Made by a program: the position numbers and the translations under genes
NCBI RefSeq assembly: GCF_900696045.1
Contig: NZ_LR216287.1
Coordinates: forward strand, 1-64,000
Length of the DNA: 64,000 nucleotides
Origin: Candidatus Nitrosocosmicus franklandus
Lineage (GTDB): Archaea > Thermoproteota > Nitrososphaeria > Nitrososphaerales > Nitrososphaeraceae
Direction: 5' to 3'
Notes under the pieces: model-generated
What the model was told of the DNA's origin: nothing
Seen by the model: the letters and a program-made list of their open reading frames with translations, nothing else
Database searches by the model: none
Shown: piece by piece, positions 57,712-64,000 of the stretch
Position numbering within the stretch: position 1 is the stretch's first letter
Layout of the letters: every line of letters starts with the position of its first letter

Positions 57712-58465
57712 AACAGTCAAAACAATAAAACAATGAAGACAAAAATTTGGTTTTGGTAGATGCTCATCAAAATGCACTGGAGACATTGTCTCAAAGATAA
57801 TTTGCGTTTCCAAATCGAATTCAACGTTAATAATATTGCAAGATATTGAAATCTATTTTCTTGCATACCATTAATATCACAAGATCGTTGCTACTGTTGT
57901 GAAAACCCTGAGAGAGAAGATAAGAGTAGAATGAATGTAGTATTTTGTTTAAAAGCAACCCTTATACTATGCGATCGTTTCAATATAGGGCCAATTTGCA
58001 CTGCAGGTTTTATCAACTGATAACTCAAATGTTTCTTCTAGTGAATAGGTATAGCATAATAGAATCACAATTTTTTGGGTCCCTTTGATGGGGCTAGGGC
58101 TATTATTTGCCATTACACCAATTGGTTTCTTCTAAATAAGACTAATCGTTATTCTGGTATCAGTCGCTAGCAGCATTAACAAAACTATTAAATAAATAGT
58201 TGTGAATCCTCACAATTCATTTCGAAATTTTTCATAATTGTTGGAAATATCAATTAAGTTAGTTTTCACAATGACGGAAGTTTACCTGAGTCAAGAATAT
58301 CTCCTTACTATGAATGATAAGGGTTAGTACGTTTATTTAGTTTTAATTCATAGAACTGTTCTTCTTCCTTTTCATTAGTTTGTATAATCCTCAAGATGGT
58401 GAATTTACTCTTAAGTTATTTGAAATAATGGTATTATTTCACTTTTACGTGTTTCTCCTAAAATA
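57712..58465. other. Intergenic region, about 750 bp
   Basis: No supported gene, RNA or repeat. Confidence 0.45.
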
Positions 58466-58780
58466 CTAATCTTTTCTAACTGGTGTAAATGCCAAATGAG
58501 TATTGTATTCGAACCAAAGTCTAGGAGTATTTTCTTCATCAAACAATTGGACCCGTTTATTGATCTCATCATGTTCTATAATTATCTTGTTAAAATCAGT
58601 TCCCAATCTAAGATCATCAAAATTTATTGCATCTGGACCTCTATTTGCATAAAAGGGTGAGAGTTTGATTAACCCAGTGTCAAGATAAATCTGAAGTATA
58701 TGATATTGGCCTGAAAATATATGGCAAGTATAAGTATAATTGCCCATAAATTTATAAAGAGATATTCTTGTTTCTTCCAC
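58466..58780 (-). CDS. Uncharacterised protein
   Basis: 104 aa from GTG. Beta-rich, aromatic (YKFMGNYTYTCHIFSGQYH, LIKLSPFYANRGPDAINF, NTPRLWFEYNTHLAFTPV). No signal peptide and no known domain. Alone on its strand, about 215 bp from the coiled-coil gene. Confidence 0.55.
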   Translation of the reverse strand: MEETRISLYKFMGNYTYTCHIFSGQYHILQIYLDTGLIKLSPFYANRGPDAINFDDLRLGTDFNKIIIEHDEINKRVQLFDEENTPRLWFEYNTHLAFTPVRKD

Positions 58781-58995
58781 AGAAGATCCTGTAAGTAACC
58801 TTAATAAATAGATTTAGTAGTATAATATTCTGCAGTAACGATTATAAAATAATCAATGATATGCCGTTATATTAAATATAATGTACTGGTAATAATAGTC
58901 TATTAATTAGTAAACATAAATATTTTCAAATAAACATAACATTGCCAATTTCAGCGTTAATAAAGAAGACTGACTAGCGTAATTTATTGGGCTAA

Positions 58996-59397
58996 TCAGT
59001 CTTCTATTTCAGACAAGTCAGGTCTGACTTTTTTTAAAATTTTTTCTAACCTCTCTATTCTCTTCTCTTTTACTGCGAGGTCTTGTTTAAGAGAATCTAT
59101 CTTCGATAACATTTCGCCGATCATCAGATTTAATTCGTTTTGGTATTGATAAATTCTTAATTCCAATTCCATCTCGCCTCTTTGTTGGTTGAGAAAAGTT
59201 TGGACTGTCAAATCAACATGTCTAGTCTTAGATAATTCAGCTATTTTTTTAAAGTTTTGTCTTCTCAATGTATAATACTTTAAAGTATTTTGTATGTCTC
59301 CCTTTTCAACAAAAGCTCTCTGCTCTTTCTTCATTTTGTTGTCATGAAGTAGAGTTTTTACGAGGATTGTCTTTGAAAATTCATCCAATGAACTCAT
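58996..59397 (-). CDS. Coiled-coil protein
   Basis: 133 aa, ATG. The C-terminal half has heptad-like Leu/Ile spacing (LNLMIGEMLSKIDSLKQDL, KRIERLEKILKKVRPDL) predicting a parallel coiled coil; the N-terminal half is helical and basic. Structural or scaffold role only by inference. Confidence 0.7.
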   Translation of the reverse strand: MSSLDEFSKTILVKTLLHDNKMKKEQRAFVEKGDIQNTLKYYTLRRQNFKKIAELSKTRHVDLTVQTFLNQQRGEMELELRIYQYQNELNLMIGEMLSKIDSLKQDLAVKEKRIERLEKILKKVRPDLSEIED

Positions 59398-59990
59398 TTA
59401 TCTTCGACAAAGTTAGGTTTTTTCGTTTAAAAGTATATTGTACGGATAGAAAAGGCATTCTTAATGCTTCTTACTGTTTGATTCGCCATCTATTAAATCT
59501 GTAAGGACACAATTTTCTCAACATTTGTCAATCGCCGTTGGAAGTTTCGGCTTGATTTAGCGGACAATCGATACTGTAAATACGTACTATCACGATATCA
59601 AGACAAGCATGTCTTGATAGATGTCGCTAATCGCTTTTTTACATTCATTTTAGTTCCAATTTGATACCATAATATAGTATCTTACAGTCAGTATTTTTTA
59701 AAATGCTGGCGTTTGTTTCAGATGCAATAAATACAGGATTGCTAGCATTTCTCTAGACAAGATTTAAACACTCAGCTTTCTTCTTGATTTTTTTTTCATT
59801 CCTCCTCTCCATAGCTTGTTCCTTTTTTCCGACCGAATTTCACTATAAAATAAACAAATATTATTCTTAAATAGTTTGTTAGGAAGTTGGGTAAGCAATT
59901 TCAAAATAATTAACCTACAATATACACTACCTGATATTTTGCTTGGGATCAAAACCTAAAAATCAAAACAAGGATAGAATAAATTGTATT
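59398..59990. other. Intergenic region, about 590 bp
   Basis: Includes ATATAGTATC-type AT-rich sequence and an inverted pair TCAAGACAAGCATGTCTTGA near 59598-59617 (palindrome with arms TCAAGACA/TGTCTTGA). No convincing gene. Confidence 0.45.
59598..59617. repeat. Near-perfect palindrome
   Basis: TCAAGACA-AGCA-TGTCTTGA: 8-bp arms, 4-nt spacer, in non-coding DNA. It may be an operator-type site or a hairpin; no adjacent promoter is evident. Confidence 0.5.
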
Positions 59991-60188
59991 TCATGTATCT
60001 TTAAGACAAAGGGGGGCTCCTTTGGTAAATACTTCGAAACAACTTTGACACTCAATATCATAATAAGGTAATTTATCGCCATCGTCCAAAGTAAACACAT
60101 GTAACCCAATTACTTCCAAATTGTCATTACTACTTGTTGTATGGCATTTTGGACATATTACTGAAGATAAATCAAATTCAAATGACAA
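59991..60188 (-). CDS. Small zinc-ribbon protein
   Basis: 65 aa from TTG. ICPKCHTTSSNDN and DIECQSCFEVFTKG give a two-knuckle C-x2-C ... C-x2-C zinc ribbon, as in small nucleic-acid or ribosome-associated proteins. Function unknown. Confidence 0.55.
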   Translation of the reverse strand: MSFEFDLSSVICPKCHTTSSNDNLEVIGLHVFTLDDGDKLPYYDIECQSCFEVFTKGAPLCLKDT

Positions 60189-60774
60189 CTATCTTAGGTT
60201 GTTGATCTCTGATTAATATCAAGTTGGTGCAAAGCTTACATAATGTAGTTCTCCTTTATTTAGATATAAAATTCTTAGATAAACTGCTTCTGGTCTATTC
60301 AAAATTTTCCCAATAGGCGTTAAATTATTATGGAAATTGGTCATCTATGTAGATAAGAGTCATATGTTTTTTGATTACATTTGAACGAATAAATGAATGG
60401 ATAATTGGTTGATAAAAAAGCTAATAAAGATAATCAATCTACTAACTTAACTATGGTATCGTTTAACATAGTATTGATTGCAAGAATCCCACCTGTGAAA
60501 GGATAGTGGATGATGATGCTGTTTTGATTATTTATTGAAGAACTAGATTACCATCTTTATTTGACATTTTCATGATGTTAAAATGACGTAATATTCGATA
60601 GAATTCACACTTTTGCCCAATAACAAGTCCAAGTTGGTGATCTACTTTTATTTTTTGTCCAGCTAATTATTCCTGTACGGACGGTTATGGATTAGAGACG
60701 GTCAATAAGTATCATTATTAAGCAAACCCTTATTCTTACATGACCAAAAAGTATGAAATGTAAAAAGTTTATTT
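60189..60774. other. Intergenic region, about 585 bp
   Basis: Nothing recognised. Confidence 0.45.
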
Positions 60775-60798
60775 ATGCTATTTTTACCTATATCAATT

Positions 60799-61377
60799 AT
60801 GACTTCAGGAAAATACTTTAATAAAGGTGTAAAAGCCTTGGATGAGCCTAACGTTGGATATGTTGTAAGAGAAACCCCAGACAAGATAGTAGTATTTGGA
60901 GAAAAAAATGAAAGATATGATATACCGATAAAAGAAATCCAACAGGTAGGGGCTAACGTGCTCATAGGGCTGAATTTCAATGATTTGAGGAAGTATGCTG
61001 TACGAAGAGATGCTCCTCTGCCTGCAAGTAGAGAGGATCCTTGGAATGAACCAGACAAAATGGTGGATTTGGCCACCTATGAAGGAAAATATCCCAATAC
61101 CCTGTTTAACAAAGGAGTGAGGGCAAAGAATGAGGATCATGTGGGACACGTTATGAAAGAAACCCCAGACAAGATAGTCATTTTCGGCGAAAACAATAAG
61201 CGATTCGATGTCCCCAAATCCGAAATCTATCAAGTCGGAATGAATGTAATCCTCAAAATAGATTTTCCTGAAATTTACAACTACGAAGTAGACAAGAATG
61301 CTCCATTACCTACAGGCGAGCCTATCGAAACTGTCGAGAAGGACGCCTATCCTGAAGAATATCATGGACCCAAGTAA
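60799..61377 (+). CDS. Two-repeat barrel-like protein (PRC-barrel-like)
   Basis: 192 aa from ATG 60799 (MTSGKYFNKGVKALDEP); an in-frame upstream start at 60775 adds eight residues. Two tandem domains of about 70 residues are clearly homologous: FNKGVKALDEPNVGYVVRET / FNKGVRAKNEDHVGHVMKET, both followed by PDKIV(V/I)FGE, a five-residue spacer, (Y/F)D(I/V)P and QVG. Strand pattern resembles PRC-barrel/DUF2171-like domains, which bind partners or RNA; the family is not certain. No signal peptide. A tail TVEKDAYPEEYHGPK ends the protein. Confidence 0.78.
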   Translation: MTSGKYFNKGVKALDEPNVGYVVRETPDKIVVFGEKNERYDIPIKEIQQVGANVLIGLNFNDLRKYAVRRDAPLPASREDPWNEPDKMVDLATYEGKYPNTLFNKGVRAKNEDHVGHVMKETPDKIVIFGENNKRFDVPKSEIYQVGMNVILKIDFPEIYNYEVDKNAPLPTGEPIETVEKDAYPEEYHGPK

Positions 61378-61633
61378 CGAAATTTCCATCCCCATCACCA
61401 CCACCATTTTTTATGTTTTTTGCTCTTGATTCATCATTTTAATTTACGAACTAGTACTATGTTCGAGATTTTTGGATAATCACAGCATGTATCATACCCA
61501 AATAAACAACATTCAGATTTCTTATTATGATTCATAAATCATAACATATTGTACATAGCTTACCACAGTAGACTGGCATTACTAATTAATGCAATTAAAT
61601 ATGATTAAATTTAAGCGAATCTAAACCAAATCC

Positions 61634-62374
61634 ATGTTAAAGAACAAAGTTGTTTTGATAACTGGTGCAAGTAGCGGTATAGGATATTCGACAGCGATTA
61701 CCTTATCAAAAGCTGGTGCCAAAATCGTCGCCGGAGCTCGAAGAACTGAGAAATTAGACGAACTCAAAAAGGCGATTGAAAACGAAAATGGGAGTATATT
61801 AACAACCTCTTTAGATGTAACAAGAAGAGACGAGTGTACCAAGTTTGCAAATTTGGCCCTCCAAGAATATGGAAACATTGATGTACTTATCAACAACGCA
61901 GGCTTAATGCCATTAAGCTTTGTCAAGAATTTAAGATTAGATGAATGGGACAGAATGGTAGATGTTAATTTAAAGGGTCTTTTGTATAGCACGGCGGCCG
62001 TAATTCCTACAATGCTTTCAAATAAATCTGGTCATATAGTGAACATTTCTTCTGTTGCAGGAAGAGTGGTGTTCCCGGCAGGAAGTGTTTACTGCGCTAC
62101 TAAACATGCAGTAACTGCTTTTAGCGAAGGTTTGAGGCAAGAACTAAGCCAGAGATCCAACATTAGGGTAACTTGTATTGAACCAGGTGTTGTATCAACC
62201 GAGCTCTATAATACTATCACGGATGAGTCGCTAAAGTCCTTTGTTGAGTCAGTTAAAAAAATGAAAGCACTGGATGCGCAAGATATCGCCAACGCAATAT
62301 TTTATGCTTTAAATTCCCCTGCTCATGTCAATGTTAACGAGATCTTGGTTAGACCAGTCCAGCAAGACAGGTAG
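61634..62374 (+). CDS. Short-chain dehydrogenase/reductase
   Basis: 246-aa classical SDR. NAD(P) loop VLITGASSGIGYSTAI with Arg-Arg after beta-2 (GARRTEKL) favouring NADPH, NNAGLMPLS, catalytic Ser in NISSVAGRVV, and Tyr/Lys in VYCATKHAV. Closest in outline to YdfG-type 3-hydroxy acid dehydrogenases; the substrate is unknown. ATG start. Confidence 0.94.
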   Translation: MLKNKVVLITGASSGIGYSTAITLSKAGAKIVAGARRTEKLDELKKAIENENGSILTTSLDVTRRDECTKFANLALQEYGNIDVLINNAGLMPLSFVKNLRLDEWDRMVDVNLKGLLYSTAAVIPTMLSNKSGHIVNISSVAGRVVFPAGSVYCATKHAVTAFSEGLRQELSQRSNIRVTCIEPGVVSTELYNTITDESLKSFVESVKKMKALDAQDIANAIFYALNSPAHVNVNEILVRPVQQDR

Positions 62375-62586
62375 ATAGGTAGATACTCTGATCCCCGAGC
62401 AAGAGAATTTGACATTGTTTGGTAGGGATTTGCGGAGCTTTAGAAGGATCGATTTAAAACATCCAGAAAAATTTTTTTATTATTTACATATTAAATAAAA
62501 TACGAGTTCATTGATATGCAATTGAGAAATTTGGTTGTATCAAAAGCTATCAATCAACAGATTGATTAGGAGAATATAGGTAATAT

Positions 62587-63795
62587 ATGAATACGTCATC
62601 TAGCAATGTCCGTCCATCGCTTTTGTCAACCCTTCCTCGTCCTCGTCCTCTTCTTTTCGTTGTTGCTATTATTGTTATGCTTTTGCCTTTACACTCTCTG
62701 AACTTCAATGGGCAACCAATTGCTAGTGCTATAGTTACAGTTAATGATAACTGGTCAAAACTTGGTATCAAAGTGAATGATGACCTATCTATTATGCTAT
62801 CCTTACCAGATGATTGGAAAGTTGAAAAAAGCTCGTTAAATGATAATATTCAGAATGCCATTACCATAAGTCCTCCAAGAAATTTACCAGCCTTAGCGCA
62901 TCAAGATAAATTATCTGTGGGTATTGAGGAGTTGGAGGATTCAAACATCGATTTATATGCTTATTCAATATCAGCCAAAGAAATTTTGTCCTCAAGACTT
63001 ATTGATTTTGAACTGATAGACTCATTACCAATAAACATTACAGACCTTCAAGGGGAACGTATACTATTTAATCATAATGTAAATGGCAAAACAGTAAGAG
63101 TTTTACAGACTTGGATTATAGAAGATGATACCGCTTTCATATTGACCTTTGCCACCACTCCAGAAAGATTTGAATATTACAATCCAATGATAAACAAGAT
63201 TATTTACTCTCTGGACATTAACTGGGGTCAAAATGAAGTTAAAGATAATAATAACAATAATTTGTTACCTAATTCTTCAGATAATCATTCCATCTATAAA
63301 TCTGAGTTTGGGTTTGAGCTCTCATATCCTAATAGTTGGACCATAGATGAAGGAAATAATCGTGTTTCTTTTATCTCAACGCAAACTGACGAAATGGATA
63401 CCTATTTAGAGAGACTGGACATTTATTACAATATTTTTAGTAATAGTATTAACAATTTAACCTCTTCTCCAAATTTTACTCAAGAAATAGATGAAACATT
63501 AAGTGTTCACCTACTTGACGAAATTGAATACCTAAAGAACAACTTACAAGACTTGAACATTATTTCAATAAACAATTTCCAAAATGAAAATAATGCTTCA
63601 GGCAAGGAAATGGTTTATACTTATATCTCTAATGGTGTACAAACAAAGGTTTACGAATTTTTACTAATGGGGAATTCCAACTTTATTATTATGACTTTTT
63701 CTACGAATATCCTGGATTCTAATGATGATGAAGATGACTTTTTCTCAAATACATTAGAATTTATCGTAAATAGTATTAGGTTTCTTAACCGATAG
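62587..63795 (+). CDS. Secreted protein with two PsbP-like domains
   Basis: 402 aa. N-terminal hydrophobic segment LLFVVAIIVMLLPLHSLNF (signal or anchor). Then two related domains: about 55-215 (LSIMLSLPDDWKVEKSSL ... FATTPERFEYYNPMINKII) and 235-400 (FGFELSYPNSWTIDEGNNRV ... EFIVNSIRF). Each opens with the YP-x-x-W strand pattern and ends with the helix-plus-SI pattern of PsbP/Mog1-like lipid- or surface-associated proteins. Extracellular function unknown. ATG start. Confidence 0.82.
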   Translation: MNTSSSNVRPSLLSTLPRPRPLLFVVAIIVMLLPLHSLNFNGQPIASAIVTVNDNWSKLGIKVNDDLSIMLSLPDDWKVEKSSLNDNIQNAITISPPRNLPALAHQDKLSVGIEELEDSNIDLYAYSISAKEILSSRLIDFELIDSLPINITDLQGERILFNHNVNGKTVRVLQTWIIEDDTAFILTFATTPERFEYYNPMINKIIYSLDINWGQNEVKDNNNNNLLPNSSDNHSIYKSEFGFELSYPNSWTIDEGNNRVSFISTQTDEMDTYLERLDIYYNIFSNSINNLTSSPNFTQEIDETLSVHLLDEIEYLKNNLQDLNIISINNFQNENNASGKEMVYTYISNGVQTKVYEFLLMGNSNFIIMTFSTNILDSNDDEDDFFSNTLEFIVNSIRFLNR

Positions 63796-63924
63796 ATAGG
63801 GCAGTATGTATATCAGTAGGTAGAAGGGTATTTTGTCGCATTTAAATTGGGGCTGGATATACAAGTATATATATAGCAGTAACAAGAATTGAAATTTACA
63901 ATACATTAATTATGGGAGATTGAA

Positions 63925-64000
63925 ATGAGCGAGAATGTTATCTGTAGAAAAACTCAGGAAGATTTAATAAAAAAATTCAATTCTCCACCTCTTTATTCCA
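63925..64000 (+). CDS. Start of a gene cut by the window edge
   Basis: ATG 63925 opens MSENVICRKTQEDLIKKFN and stays open to the last base. Upstream ATATATATAG near 63868-63877 is a plausible promoter element. Too little to identify. Confidence 0.45.
   Translation, partial: MSENVICRKTQEDLIKKFNSPPLYS

Noticed and set aside
59764-59952. 62-codon minus-strand frame rich in Lys/Arg/Ser
   Set aside because: Low-complexity AT-rich translation, no start context.

Overview
The window looks like the chromosome of an ammonia-oxidising-type archaeon (Nitrososphaerota/Thaumarchaeota, order Nitrososphaerales). A Nitrosocosmicus-like soil lineage is my best guess. The basis is an archaeal 16S-23S rRNA operon, a thaumarchaeal family-B DNA polymerase, ribosomal protein S26e, archaeal-type ThrRS, an NAD kinase with a C-terminal winged helix, a two-gene cobalamin-dependent MetH, many TTG/GTG starts, low GC, and short-leader promoters with TATA-like boxes. 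No amo genes lie in the window, so ammonia oxidation itself is not shown here.

Layout. 1-5386: 23S (running off the left edge) and 16S rRNA, both on the minus strand, separated by a spacer of about 0.93 kb without a tRNA. A long imperfect hairpin lies in the 16S leader. 6.5-21 kb: conserved housekeeping block: polB, an agmatinase-like ureohydrolase, thrS, a trpC-trpB-trpA unit flanked by two uncharacterised genes, pyrG, nadK, a PfkB-type kinase and rps26e. 21-31 kb: envelope and small-molecule cluster. It holds a CDP-alcohol phosphatidyltransferase with a Thr-rich tail, a nucleotide-sugar dehydrogenase-like protein lacking the usual C-terminal domain, a PIG-L deacetylase, two ATP-grasp ligases, a BshC-like protein with a zinc ribbon, a PHP-domain protein and a processive-type family 2 glycosyltransferase. 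I consider this the best candidate in the window for an undescribed pathway. 31-35 kb: MetH split into an Hcy-binding protein and a pterin/B12/activation protein, then tRNA-Arg(GCG).

From 35 to about 58 kb the window becomes accessory and decayed. Beside the tRNA sits a compact operon of tiny genes with ATGA overlaps. One of them encodes a SWIM zinc finger reachable only by a -1 shift at a canonical A_AAA_AAG site; the next needs a shift at an A7 run. Further on are a truncated DASS-transporter remnant, broken genes for an MFS transporter, a CopC-like copper protein and a secreted protein, a response-regulator stub, a degenerate RidA-like gene, and an intact IS6-like insertion sequence with 8-bp target duplications. 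Intact genes between them serve stress and signalling: isochorismatase-type hydrolase, FMN reductase, CPA2 antiporter, UspA, an HxlR regulator divergent from arsM, a flavin disulfide oxidoreductase, a class III nucleotidyl cyclase, and a CBS protein with an HPF-like tail that may link nucleotide sensing to ribosome hibernation.

The right end (58-64 kb) carries small thaumarchaeal hypotheticals, a duplicated barrel-like protein, an SDR dehydrogenase, a secreted two-domain PsbP-like protein, and the start of a gene cut by the window edge.
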